The position numbers and the translations under genes are program-made. Positions 51,684 to 61,432 of a DNA stretch of 64,000 nt are shown here, one piece after another. The first letter of the stretch is position 1. Every line of letters starts with the position of its first letter. The DNA is taken from the NCBI GenBank assembly GCA_951213105.1, contig OX578142.1, positions 122,602,731 through 122,666,730 of the forward strand, in the 5' to 3' direction. The stretch comes from Amaurobius ferox. Lineage: Eukaryota > Arthropoda > Arachnida > Araneae > Amaurobiidae. Below the pieces are notes generated by a model. It worked only from the letters and a program-made list of their open reading frames with translations, had not been told where the DNA came from and searched no databases.

Positions 51684-51864
51684 AAAGATTTTAATCGAAA
51701 ATTATGCATAAAATACTGTATGTACAAAAAAAAAAACCCATCTCTAGCATATCTGTTACAAATGAGTAACTATAGACCAAGACTAAGGATAAAGATAGAA
51801 GGTAACATATCACTACAATGGAAAGGGGGATGAGAAGAATATTAGGATACAAAATTCACAATTA
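51682..51864. repeat. R9 direct repeat, left copy
   Basis: ATTGAAAGATTTTAATCGAA...TCTCTAGCATATCTGTTACA...ACAATGGAAAGGGGGATGAG, AAGAATATTAGGATAC. It is almost identical to 56032-56224, with two or three substitutions plus a different A-run length. The two copies flank the minus-strand PLE. They may be pseudo-LTRs of that element, a long target-site duplication or a separate duplication. Confidence 0.9.
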
Positions 51865-51984
51865 AATGTATATAAATATATTAAAAAGAAAATACGGCAA
51901 AAATGAGAAAAGGCAATAATAATTAGCTCAAGATAAAAGATTAAGACATAGAGAACAATCAATTGAAACTACACAAAAAATGGC

Positions 51985-52115
51985 GGTTAGTTCGAAATTG
52001 CATTCTCATCAGGACAGCCATACAATTCGAATTAAAACCGATAGAATAGCCAGTTTCTGACAATGGCGATAGTATTTAACTATAGACACCATTGGAACTG
52101 TCTACTGGCTAGTGG
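51985..52115 (-). ncRNA. Hammerhead-ribozyme-like RNA, 52-kb PLE
   Basis: Minus strand: CCAGTA with cleavage expected after the A at 52103; stem I GACAG (52102-52098) pairs with CTGTC (52017-52013). An internal hairpin AATGG..CCATT encloses TATAGT/ACTAT. The canonical CTGATGA box is at 52012-52006. Stem II is GAA..TTC (52005-51994) with a 6-nt loop, followed by GAA (51993-51991). Downstream CTAA would fit a stem III ACU/AGU if one A had been lost. The competing hairpin TTAATTCGAATTG / CAATTTCGAACTAA is present. It lies ~360 bp after the RT stop, the same place as in copies A and B. Confidence 0.7.
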
Positions 52116-52466
52116 AAGGAGAAAAATAAATCAATTGAATTACAAATCAGAAAAATAATACCTCCTCGAACAGAAATATGAACTCACGAGCATTGTTACC
52201 ACGAGTAAGTTGAACAAGCGACTGAGCATTTCACCTCACCTCGTCAATGCGAGAGGGCACCGGAATGAATACATTTGAACGATACATATTATGTATGGAG
52301 ACTTTCAAAAATAGTAATCAGTATAGGACTCAGGAAAAGTGGAAAATAGTCATTCGAAAATAGTAAACAGTATTAGACTCAGGCCAAGTGCTAAGTTAGG
52401 TGATAAGAATGGGTGAATTCTCAAAATTGAGTTATCCAATCAAAGATAAATAATGTATGTGTAAAA

Positions 52467-53441
52467 TTATTCCGTCGTATATTTGAAATTATTAATAATA
52501 TTATTTACAAATATTTCCGGATATTGGTAATTTTGACAAATGCGTTTAAGATTATTGATGTGGAGAAAGTGAAACCGAGGATCAGAAAGTCGATGTATTC
52601 GAAAGAGCTGGTTTAAAATGATGTTTCTAAACAATTGAATAGAATTACAAGATAGATATGATAGCAGCTTAATAATAGTGAAGTTGTAAGAATCTTTTTT
52701 ATCACATAGATTGGTGATTACATGATTATTGAGGATATTTAAATTTAGGTCTAAAAAATTTACAGTTTGACAAATGCTAGGCTCATTAGGAATTAATTCT
52801 AGGTTAGATGGGTAAAAATCAATATTAATTGGATAGGAATCATCAATGATAATACAAATTAAGTCGTCAACATATCTGTATAGAATATATGAATTAGAGT
52901 TAAAATGACATTCATAATAACAAAGATATAAGTTAGCGAGTATACTACTACTACAGCCACCTTGTGGTACACCAGATGTTTGTAAATAAATGTTATCACC
53001 TTGGATAATATAATTGTTGTATAACACAAAGTGCAAGAGCATAGGAAAGTTTTTGACATTGAATGCAATTTTATTGGAAGATAGATAGTCATGATAAAGA
53101 GAGATAATAACTTTATATAAATCTTTAATGACAATATTATTAAATAGGTCTTTAAAATCAAAGGTATGGAAACCAAGAATTTGTGGAAGCTTGCTAAGGT
53201 GATTAACTAAATCAAAACTATTGTTCAAAATGAAATATCCTGAATTCCTAAATTTAAGAGATTCATTAATTCTATTTAAACAGTTAAGCAAGTACTTACT
53301 AGTTGTAGTGGTAAAGATATTATGTCCACAAGTGACTGTTCTAAAACTGAGAGGTGATTTATGGAATTTAGGAACCAAAGTAAGATAAGGAAATTTAAAA
53401 AACTTAAAATTAATATTTAATTGTGTATATAATTTTAGCAT
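52467..53441 (-). CDS. Reverse transcriptase palm/thumb, PLE family 1 (open fragment)
   Basis: A 324-codon open stretch. Finger motif VPKFHKSPLSFRTV is at residues 23-36; motif A FDFKDLFNNI at 94-103 (catalytic Asp in DFKDLF); motif [18 protein letters not shown] at 156-172; motif C YRYVDDLI at 188-195 with both catalytic Asp; a following FLDLNLN at 229-235; thumb-like FRNIILNQLFRIHRLSD at 271-287. All catalytic residues are intact, but the fragment lacks its N-terminal fingers because of upstream stops. The ATG at 53441 is simply the first Met after the last stop, so it is not the natural start. Role in an intact element: copying element RNA at the nicked target (target-primed reverse transcription). 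Confidence 0.9.
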   Translation of the reverse strand: MLKLYTQLNINFKFFKFPYLTLVPKFHKSPLSFRTVTCGHNIFTTTTSKYLLNCLNRINESLKFRNSGYFILNNSFDLVNHLSKLPQILGFHTFDFKDLFNNIVIKDLYKVIISLYHDYLSSNKIAFNVKNFPMLLHFVLYNNYIIQGDNIYLQTSGVPQGGCSSSILANLYLCYYECHFNSNSYILYRYVDDLICIIIDDSYPINIDFYPSNLELIPNEPSICQTVNFLDLNLNILNNHVITNLCDKKDSYNFTIIKLLSYLSCNSIQLFRNIILNQLFRIHRLSDPRFHFLHINNLKRICQNYQYPEIFVNNIINNFKYTTE

Positions 53442-53687
53442 TTTAGTTTTGATTTTGATAGACTGATTATTAATGGGTTTAAAATTTTAATTATTTTTAA
53501 GTAATTCTGTAACAGAGAAACATAATATTTTTACAAATGATGGCATAATTATTAGAAGCTTTATCTACATAAGTTATCACAAAATGTTGTTGTAGTTCTT
53601 TAATAGCAGATAGGAGTTGTTTAGAGGATACCTAGGCTTCGTTAATTTAATGTTTATAATAACATTTTTAAGTAGATGTAAGGTAGT

Positions 53688-54272
53688 TTATTTCCATAGA
53701 CGGAATGCTTCAATAGGAATGGAATGTGAACAAGTAAGTTGATATATGAATTTATCAAAATCAAATGATATAGACTGAAGAAGTTGTTTAGGGTGATGGC
53801 AGAATGGAATGCGAAATTTAGACCATTTATTCATAATATCCCTAAGTATATCATCCGGAACTATACTGAGATCCCCAGTAATAATGTGTCCATGAGAGGA
53901 GTTGACATAAGGGGCAAGATTTTTATTGCTGCATACACATGATGTAAGGTCATCGGAGTTTAATGTCCTGGAAACTTCATTGTAATTGTAAATAGTTCTA
54001 CCAATTGGTAAATTATATTTGAAGGATTTTTGTATTTTGATTTCCTTTACGGGTAACAAGTGCTGATGTTTTGCAAATAAATTATTAAAGTTAAGAGAAT
54101 TAAGAATAGGGTGTTTAAAAGAAATTACACAGTAAGCTATTTTAGTATGTGGATTTGGTGAATGGAGTAGGTGGTAATTTAAGAAATTTGTACTTGAAAG
54201 AAGCAAATCATAAAATAAATGTTTAAAATGCTCATGAGTTCATTTTAATTTTAAAAAATTAGTATAAACAAT
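53688..54272 (-). pseudogene. Reverse transcriptase N-terminal region, PLE family 1
   Basis: Open from about 54235 to 53688: LLSSTNFLNYHLLHSP, LLPVKEIKIQKSFKYNLPIG, RTIYNYNEVSRTLNSDD, HGHIITGDLSIVPDDILRDI, and FDFDKFIYQLTCSHSIPIEA ending in FRLWK and a stop. The plus-strand copy A has the same peptide at 32416-32837, continuing HTTLHLLKKKL, which shows that the stop here is a mutation. IITGDLSIV is the phrase preceding the fingers in this family. Confidence 0.85.
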
Positions 54273-54274
54273 AC

Positions 54275-54604
54275 TTAATTTGCATTTTCTGACTTTATAT
54301 AAGTTCTAACAGGTAGAAAATTGAAAGTTTGAGAATAACTATATTGTAATTTCAAAATGTCTGCATTGTAATCAAGAGTTTTACTTAAGTTACTTTTTCC
54401 TTTGCCACGCTTATATCGCTTTTTACGAGACGTTGATGACTTTGAATATTGAAAAAGATGTTTATATACTGAAGATTTATTAGAATTGTATTCCAAACTA
54501 TTGTTAACCACATTATTATTATTATAAATTTGATTTAAGCCATAGGGGAAGAGAGTTTTATATTTTTTAATGTAATAATTTTCAAATACTAATCTATCAG
54601 TGAG
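54275..54604 (-). pseudogene. Post-nuclease linker with catalytic Glu segment, PLE family 1
   Basis: After the TGA at 54602-54604 the same frame continues LTDRLVFENYYIKKYKTLFP, then YGLNQIYNNNN. The Glu in FENYYI is the expected last catalytic residue of a GIY-YIG nuclease, and FPYGLN is the conserved segment after it. A basic stretch (SRKKRYKRGKGKSNLSKT, about 54400-54450) follows. Compared with copy A, a small deletion near 54295 shifts the frame. Confidence 0.8.
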
Positions 54605-55024
54605 TCAAATTTTAATATCTAAAATATGAAGGGATACATTTTTAAATCCGTGTGTAGCAAAGTGCTGATATTCAAATTGATTTTTAGTAGGGAGATCATT
54701 AAAGACTTTATGGTCAAATTTTTTAATATGATCCCTGTGGACATTCATTCTCAGATGAAAAGGGTTGCTGGTTTGACCAATATAGGATAAGTTACAAATA
54801 GTACAATTAAGTTTGTATATGCAATTAAAAACTTTGCAGAATTTTTGTGAAGTGGAATTATTATTAATTTGTAATGGGTCAGCATAAGGATAAGTTTTGC
54901 ACCTAAGATTATTGCATCTATTGAAGGAATATGATTTAGATTGAGAGTAGGCATGGTATTCTTCCAAATCGTCTATAACGTTAAATTGGTCAATGTTTGT
55001 CGATCTATAATTATCCCAATTCAT
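54605..55024 (-). CDS. GIY-YIG endonuclease domain, PLE family 1 (N-terminal)
   Basis: A 139-codon frame. Cys pairs C37/C42 precede the domain. The GIY half is FNCIYKLNC (66-74), CTIC (74-77) lies inside the core, and the YIG half is LSYIGQT (79-85). The catalytic Arg context is FHLRMNVHRDH (89-99) and HFATHG is at 121-126. The CxxC in the core with the downstream His residues fits the zinc-finger-like CCHH arrangement of Naiad elements. The domain would nick target DNA for target-primed reverse transcription. The catalytic Glu lies just beyond a premature TGA, so the domain as read is cut short. Met 55024 is a plausible native start because no homology is visible upstream. Confidence 0.85.
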   Translation of the reverse strand: MNWDNYRSTNIDQFNVIDDLEEYHAYSQSKSYSFNRCNNLRCKTYPYADPLQINNNSTSQKFCKVFNCIYKLNCTICNLSYIGQTSNPFHLRMNVHRDHIKKFDHKVFNDLPTKNQFEYQHFATHGFKNVSLHILDIKI

Positions 55025-56031
55025 AATAATAATAGACCGGACACTAGGTAATGAATAAAATTTACACCACGAATTTTAATTAAAATTCCCAATATAAACC
55101 CCTTCAAAAACTATTTTGTCAGGTACGAATTTCAAATTATAACTAATACCATAAAGAATTGAAAGGAAATTTCGGAGAGTAACAAAACAAGCGTAGTAGA
55201 TAAGATCTAAATGAGATTTTCATACGAAACATTCATAAATAAGCGAAGTGTGGATAAATAGTCATAATCATCCGGAATGGAAGATATACAAAGCCATTAA
55301 TTCGTATGTGTCTGACTGAATCCCTACAACTGCAGGCCAAAGAGTGCCACATATAGTGGAAATACATGTCTAGATTAAAATGTAAAAATAAGCAATAAAA
55401 GATATTGACATCTGGGTTAACTAAAAGATACAGAAATAAATAACACAATAAACTCTAATGCCTGCCGCGAGATGTCAGCACTATACACATACATAAAACG
55501 AGTTTGAGAATCGAGTATGAAATCTACCAAAAAGAGCAATAACCCGCAGAAAAAATCATAAAATCGATGAGAGAACTCAAACCAAAATACTCCAAAATGC
55601 GAAATGTGAAGACATGCCAAAAACAATCAATTGAAGGAATGAAAGGATTAGCTAAATAAAAACAATATCCAAAGAGGGCCATGTTAAGACATAGATGGGC
55701 TTGTAGTTAAAGTATAGAAATGCGTTAGCGATAATAATAATCAAAATAAAATTAAATTAAAATTAAAAAGAGAATAAACTCTGTAATGAGCGCAAATGTA
55801 GCTTGACAACAGGTTTTACCTTTTTTAAAAAAAGTTTTTTTGCAAATATATAAATCATAAGGTAGATGGTTGAATTCAGAAGTAAATAATAAATGTAAAT
55901 GTACAATTAAAAGATGTAATAGATGTCAGTATAGAAAACAGAATATAAAACACAAAATAATACAGAATTTAAAACTTTCATCATGATATTGCGTAAAGTA
56001 GCTAATAACATAATGGATTTATAAATAAAAA
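55025..56031 (-). other. Probable 5' untranslated region of the family-1 PLE
   Basis: AT-rich with chance frames at 55233-55448 and 55417-55626. No homology to the rest of the window was recognised. It lies between the nuclease start and the R9 repeat. Confidence 0.4.
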
Positions 56032-56224
56032 TTGAAAGATTTTAATCGAAAATTATGCATAAACTACTGTATGTACAAAAAAAAAAAAAAAAAAAAAAAA
56101 ACCATCTCTAGCATATCTGTTACAAATGAGTAACTATAGACCAAGACTAAGGATAAAGATGGAAGGTAACATATCACTACAATGGAAAGGGGGATGAGAA
56201 GAATATTAGGATACAAAATTCACA
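56032..56224. repeat. R9 direct repeat, right copy
   Basis: Matches 51682-51864 nearly base for base, with a longer A run (about 24 A at 56078-56101). It ends where a GT/TA tract leads into the Tc1-like element. Confidence 0.9.
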
Positions 56225-56482
56225 TGCGTGTGTGTGTATATACACTCATGTCCAAAGTTAACCATAATTCGTAAAATGCGAAAAATTCGGAGTTAATATG
56301 GATACAATGGTTCACAAACAGTTGTGGAGAATCGTGGGGCGAAGGTAAATCGTGGGACGAAGGTCATTGTGCATAGGCAAAACAGTTCAGTCGACGTTGA
56401 CATGCACAAAGCACCGGCGCACTTCGGAACGAGTATAAAACGGCCTCGAGCGGCATGACCAATTGAGGCAGAATTTCGCAAA

Positions 56483-57621
56483 GATGCCAACTGGACATGT
56501 TTTTGAAGGGACTAATTATTGGAATGCTGGAATCCGGTCGATACCAAACTGAAAGCCTTTACGCCCTCGATGGCAAGGTGCACGGTCTGGGTCGTGGATA
56601 CCAAACTGAAGCGTCTCGAATTCTGAATGTGCCTCAATGTGTGATCTCCAGACTATGGCAGAGGTTCCAAACCACTGGAGATGTTACCCGACGACCAGTA
56701 CCAAGTCGACTAAGGGTAGCAACCGCTCGGAAAGACTGATATTTGGTGATAACTGAGCTACGTCAGAAGAACCGACGAACAGTACCAGGTCGACTAAGGG
56801 TAGTAACCGCTCGGCAAGACTGATATTTGGTGATAACTGAGCTACGTCAGAAGAACCGTTCTGCCAGACAACTGGGTTTAATCCTGACATCCGCCACAGG
56901 AGTCATTGTTTCGAGACAAACTGTTTACAGGAGACTCAGACACGGCTAGACGACCCACAGTTTGCACCCCCCTGGAGTCTGCACAGAAAACGTGCTCTTT
57001 TACATTGGAGTTTGGAACATCGGCATTGGAGTGGACAACAGTGGAGCAGTGACGAGTCCAGATTTAGCCCGCAAATTGATTTTCGTTTACCACGATCTAG
57101 AGAAAACGTGGAACGCGTTTCAACCCGGTAAATATCACTGAAAGACATCGTTTTTCGTTTGGGGGAGTCATGGTCTGGGCAGGTATCATGATGGACGGAA
57201 GCACAGACCGCCACATCTTTGACAAGGGGTTGGTAACCTGTCAAAGATACAGATATGAAGTCCTTCAGCCTACCGTTCGATTGTTTCGAGGTGCTATTGG
57301 CCTTGACTTCATATTCATGGATTATAACGCGTCGCCTCACCGTGCAGCCTTGGTTGACGACTTTCTTCAAACCGAAGATATCCAGCACATGCAGCGGCTT
57401 GTTAACTCTCCTGATCTGAATCCAATAGAGCATTTGTGTGATATGCTCGGGAGACATCTTGCAGCCCTTCGCAACCCACCAAGCTCCATTCCGGGATTGA
57501 AAACTGTTCTCCGTGTGGCTTGGAACTCTTTGAGTACACAACTTATCGAAATCCTCATCGAAGGTATGGGAAATCGTTGTGCAGCATGCGTGGCAAACCG
57601 AGTTTCCCACATACTGTATTA
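56483..57621 (+). pseudogene. Tc1-like DD34E transposase, broken
   Basis: The likely start MPTGHVFEG (56483) is followed by a frameshift into LKGLIIGMLESGRYQTE (from about 56506). The HTH reads EASRILNVPQCVISRLWQRF (about 56610) and TTGDVTRRPVPSR. It then meets TGA in RKD*YLV (56737-56739). The catalytic half (57170-57619) has MVWAGIMMDG, DFIFMDYNASPHRAA (about 57308) and SPDLNPIEHLCD (about 57411). Between the residue before N in MDYN and the Glu of NPIEH there are exactly 34 residues, as in DD34E. However, that position is Tyr where the family has Asp, so this catalytic residue is lost. An 84-bp in-frame tandem duplication (56691-56774 / 56775-56858) repeats the TGA-containing segment. It is clearly inactive. 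Confidence 0.9.
56691..56858 (+). repeat. 84-bp tandem duplication inside the transposase
   Basis: AGTACCAAGTCGACTAAGGG...CTACGTCAGAAGAACCG (56697-56774) is repeated at 56781-56858 with three substitutions. It must postdate the element's insertion or arose in a dead source copy. Confidence 0.95.
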
Positions 57622-57857
57622 AACTGCAGAATCACATTGTTTTAATCATTCTGTTTCACTGAGGTTGACACTCATATTCTAACCTTTTTTCTTTCAACCC
57701 TTTTCTTTGGATAATAAAATTCCTTATTACCCTTGTTTTGCATTGTTTTTTCCTTCTATAACCCTATTACATCTGCATACCGCGTTTCCTTCCATTCCGA
57801 TGTAGATTTCCTGAAATTTTCACATAAACAGCAACTATGCTTAACTTTTGGACATGA

Positions 57858-57860
<3 letters not shown>

Positions 57861-57896
<36 letters not shown>

Positions 57897-58239
57897 TATA
57901 TATATATGTAATTTTACGGATAAATTTATTGAGGATAAAAATGCCTGTTATACATAATTTTCCTTATGTTTTCCCTATCTGCGTATTTTCAGACATTAGT
58001 ATCTAAAGGAAGTAACAAGAATATAAATCTTGGAGCCATTTTATGTCCGTTTCTTTTTATTTATTTAACAAAATAAAATCTCAATTGTTAGATGTGTTGT
58101 GTTGAAACGACAAAATATGTGACGTCCTTGACAGAGATTACAGATTTCTATGTAAACTTGAATGCTTTATAACCATGCTTTCAAGATAAGATCGAGATGA
58201 GGTGAGTGTTCTAATAGAAAACTTATGGAAAAATAAGCT
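57861..58239. other. TA tract then AT-rich DNA, no gene seen
   Basis: TA run to 57908, then no supported feature. Confidence 0.4.
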
Positions 58240-58347
58240 TGTTACTATCCCTACAATAAATGGGTATAGGGAAAGTATTGGAATCGTGTCGAAGATTACA
58301 ACTCGAGTGTTCGACGAATCTATACGTTTCAAGCGCTCTAGAAAAAA
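58240..58347 (+). repeat. R2 repeat, 5' piece interrupted by R3
   Basis: ATCCCTACAATAAATGGGTA, TAGGGAAAGTATTGGAATCG, TGTCGAAGATTACAACTCGA, then TTTCAAGCGCTCTAGAAAAA. It continues at 59640 with CTATTTTTAGCGTGACGTCT, the expected next R2 sequence. Confidence 0.8.
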
Positions 58348-59590
58348 CAACAAGAAAGATCAATCATGCTTAAAGCATTGATTATGAAACACTTTCAAAC
58401 TTCAATGCAATTTTATTTAAACATCTCTAAAATGCAATACATTCCTCGGTAATATTTTAAAATTTATCACAATACTACATTAATTTATTATATTTGAAAA
58501 CTTAAACCTTCATCGAAAAAATGAACTTCATTCAAATGACGGCATTGAAATATAAATTGCCTGGTTTAAATATCTCTAAAATGCGATATATTCCTCGGTA
58601 ATATTTTTAAAATTATCATAATATTACAATAATTTATTATATTTGAAAACTTCATCGAAAACAACTGACATTCATTCAAATGCCGTCATAGAAAAAATAA
58701 CACGCCTGGCTCTCTATATAAAAGCAGCATTTCATTCATAACCATTTCCCATTCATTTCATTCATCACAGTACTGAAATAATTTATTTTATTTAAGCTAC
58801 AAGTAATTATAGTCTATGCTTAAAACTTCATCGAAAAAAATCGTCCTTCTCTCGGTAAAATCAATGAATATTTTATTCATATCAGCTATGCAGATTCCAT
58901 GAGCTAAATAATTTTGCGTTAAAGAAATATAGCAATCCTTATACAACTCATTCTACATATTTTGCTGTTTACATTTTACATAAGTGAAAAATAGGTTTCG
59001 TTGTAGAAATAATCAAATTTGGATGATCATTTAAACTCAAATATATTGTAATTGCGTTATTTCAGTATGTAGATGCACAGAAATTAAACAAAAATAAAGC
59101 GGTTGTAGGACGGATACAACACTCAATATGAATTAAAAAGAACTTTAAAAATCACGATTTTGAGACAAGCTGGATGACATATTTCATTTTGAGGTGGGTC
59201 ACGTGATCTTTTCATACCATGGTCACGTGATCTTTTCATACCATGGTCATGTGATCGCTTCATATAAGAGGTGTAATTATTATTTTAATTTTTATTTAAA
59301 AAACTACTGAATATATTTTGCTGAAATTTTTTTTATATATTTCGTGGAATAATTTGAATATTACCTAAAATTTTCGAGGCAATTCGTGAACTTTAAATCC
59401 GCTTAAAAAATGTTTGAAAAATTAGGTCCCATATGGTTCAATGTATTTCATTTCTTCAACCTGGGTTCAATCCAAAACTAATTGGGTGATATTATTTATT
59501 TATATTCCCATAGGTCCTACAGACTGTCTGAACAACATACTAAAATTTCATTTTGATTAAGTCATTTTCACGGCAGTTATCGTGCTAACG

Positions 59591-59628
<38 letters not shown>

Positions 59629-59650
59629 ATGAACAAATTTATAAACACTT
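58348..59650 (+). repeat. R3 dispersed repeat nested in R2
   Basis: Inverted homologue of 8756-9890. AAAAAAC is present at both junctions (before AACAAGAAAG and after GTGTT), a likely 7-bp target-site duplication. The left end has a palindrome (AATCATGCTT / AAGCATTGATT). An internal segment with TTCCTCGGTAATATTTT occurs twice (about 58443 and 58590). GACAGACAGACA runs near 59590. A CACGTGATCTTTTCATACCATGGT unit is doubled near 59207-59246. Confidence 0.8.
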
Positions 59651-60332
59651 TTCAACTTTGTTGTAAAGTGTTAAAAAACCTATTTTTAGCGTGACGTCTG
59701 TGTGTGTATGAGTCTGTCTGCCCTGCCTGTGTGTCTGTCCGCCCTGCCTCTGTGTCTCTCTGTGCAATATATGTATTCACTTTAGTTGAAAAACTAATTG
59801 ACTACATTTCACAAAATTTGGTAGATAAATCACTTGTGGGCTACCCTGGTGCTGGGTAATTTTTAGTACGATTCGTAGAAAAAGAACCAGTTTTTCTTTT
59901 TGCGAAATGGCCTTAAAAAGTTTATATCCACTCTCTGAAAAATTAGTTGACATATAAATCACCTGTGGGATATTTTGGTACGATTTAGAAAGAAAGAACC
60001 AGCCTTATTTTGCGAAATGGCCGTCAACAATTTCCAAACTCTAAAATAAAAGACTACGTATGCTCAAATGTAAGAATTAAATGCTCATTTTATACGTAAT
60101 TTTTGACATAATTTTTGAATAAAAAGACCAACATTATACCTCTACTAATCGTTCTCAAGACATTTTAGTTTTTTCACATTTTTGCAACATCGCCTTTGAA
60201 AATATGTCCAGTTGCCCAATGAAAATAAAAATTGAATTAAAACTGAAAATGTAGTTTAATTTTAAATTAGTGTCCGTGTTGTCCTTTTGTGCAATTGAAC
60301 TAAGTTTTGTGAATTATGAAAGAAATAAAGGG
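59651..60332 (+). repeat. R2 repeat, interior of the interrupted copy
   Basis: Continues R2 with TTTTTAGCGTGACGTCTGTG, AACTAATTGACTACATTTCA, GAAATGGCC..., CGTTCTCAAGACATTTTAG and AAATAAAGGGAAAATGAATT. These match 25230-25860 and, inverted, 61490-62130. Confidence 0.8.
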
Positions 60333-61125
60333 AAAATGAATTTAGTCTGTAGTAAATGAATTTGTAGTAAATGAATTTGAGTCTGAGAAAATGAATTTGA
60401 GTCTGTAGTAAATGAATTTGTAGTAAATGAATTTGAGTCTGAGAAAATGCATTTGAGTCTGTAGTAAATGAATTTGTAGTAAATGAATTTGAGATGAGAA
60501 AATGAATTTGAGTCTGTAGTAAATAAATTTGTAGTAAATGAATTTGAGTCTGAGAAAATGAATTTGAGTCTGTAGTAAATGAATTTGTAGTAAATGAATT
60601 TGAGTCTGAGAAAATGAATTTGAGTCTGTAGTAAATGAATTTGTAGTAAATGAATTTGAGTCTGAGAAAATGAATTTGAGTCTGTAGTAAATGAATTTGT
60701 AGTAAATGAATTTGAGATGAGAAAATGAATTTGAGTCTGTAGTAAATGAATTTGTAGTAAATGAATTTGAGTCTGTGAAAATGAATTTGAGTCTGTAGTA
60801 AATGAATTTGTAGTAAATGAATTTGAGTCTGTAGTAAATGAATTTGTAGTAAATGAATTTGAGTCTGAGAAAATGAATTTGAGTCTGTAGTAAATGAATT
60901 TGAGTCTGTAGTAAATGAATTTGTAGTAAATGAATTTGAGTCTGAGAAAATGAATTTGAGTCTGTAGTAAATGAATTTGTAGTAAATGAATTTGAGTCTG
61001 AGAAAATGAATTTGAGTTTGTAGTAAATGAATTTGAGTCTGAGAAAATTAATTTGAGTCTGTAGTAAATGAATTTGTAGTAAATGAATTTGAGTCTGAGA
61101 AAATGAATTTGAGTCTGTGTTGTGC
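60333..61125 (+). repeat. Minisatellite, ~56-bp compound unit, about 14 copies
   Basis: The unit is built from three sub-units: AAATGAATTTGAGTCTGTAGT (21), AAATGAATTTGTAGT (15) and AAATGAATTTGAGTCTGAGA (20). Order is mostly regular, with occasional losses (for example GAGATGAGAAAA near 60492 and 60716). On the minus strand it lacks stops, giving a 276-codon Ser/Thr/Leu-rich frame (60314-61144) that is an artefact. The array replaces the single AATTTGAGTCTGTAGGG segment normally found near the R2 end. Confidence 0.95.
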
Positions 61126-61432
61126 TGTCCACATCACATTTCACTTAAAAAATTCTGATCAATAGAAGTTTATCTTCTGTGTCTTCAAAACATAAAATCA
61201 ATGGCTTCAATGCCGTAGAGGGACACTGAAATCAGGGTGACTGCTTCAGGAGCCAGCCGAAAATGGGAACTTTTTAGAATACTGCTTGAATGAGCATCAA
61301 ATCAGAAAGGGCTGTTTTCATTTAGGTTCTGCCCCGGATGATAAATTGCTTTTCTATGGCTCTGGTATGATCGAGGCGGAGTCAAATTGAAAATTGTCAA
61401 ATTGCCAAATTGAAAATAAATTTTTAAAAAGC
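61126..61432. other. R2 terminus then unique DNA, no gene seen
   Basis: 61118-61141 (GTTGTGCTGTCCACATCACATT) is the altered R2 end of the interrupted copy. The rest has no recognisable feature. Confidence 0.5.

Larger units (their letters stand above)
51865..56031 (-). mobile_element. Naiad-type Penelope-like element, family 1, most complete copy
   Basis: On the minus strand: 5' untranslated region (56031-55025), GIY-YIG nuclease (55024-54605), linker (54604-54275), reverse transcriptase (54270-52467), 3' region with a hammerhead-like RNA (52110-51985), and the end shared with copy A at about 51952. Having the nuclease first and the reverse transcriptase second is the permuted order described for Naiad/Chlamys-type Penelope-like elements. 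Breaks: TGA after DIKI (54602-54604), a frameshift near 54290, a stop at about 54238 and one after IPIEAFRLWK (53688), with further stops before 53441. Confidence 0.9.
56243..57860 (+). mobile_element. Tc1-like DNA transposon (1.6 kb) with TIRs
   Basis: Terminal inverted repeats of about 25 bp: left CACTCATGTCCAAAGTTAAC (from 56243); the right end reads in reverse complement TACTCATGTCCAAAAGTTAA (to 57860). TA dinucleotides flank both ends, the expected Tc1/mariner target. A decayed transposase lies between. The right side enters a TA microsatellite (57859-57908), another TA-array insertion. Confidence 0.9.

Noticed and set aside
60333..61125. Possible CRISPR array
   Set aside because: The units are directly contiguous with no unique spacers, and the window is eukaryotic.
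60314..61144. 276-codon open frame rich in Ser, Thr, Phe and Leu
   Set aside because: It is the read-through of a 56-bp minisatellite that happens to lack stops; similar peptides appear in shifted frames and there is no non-repeat sequence.
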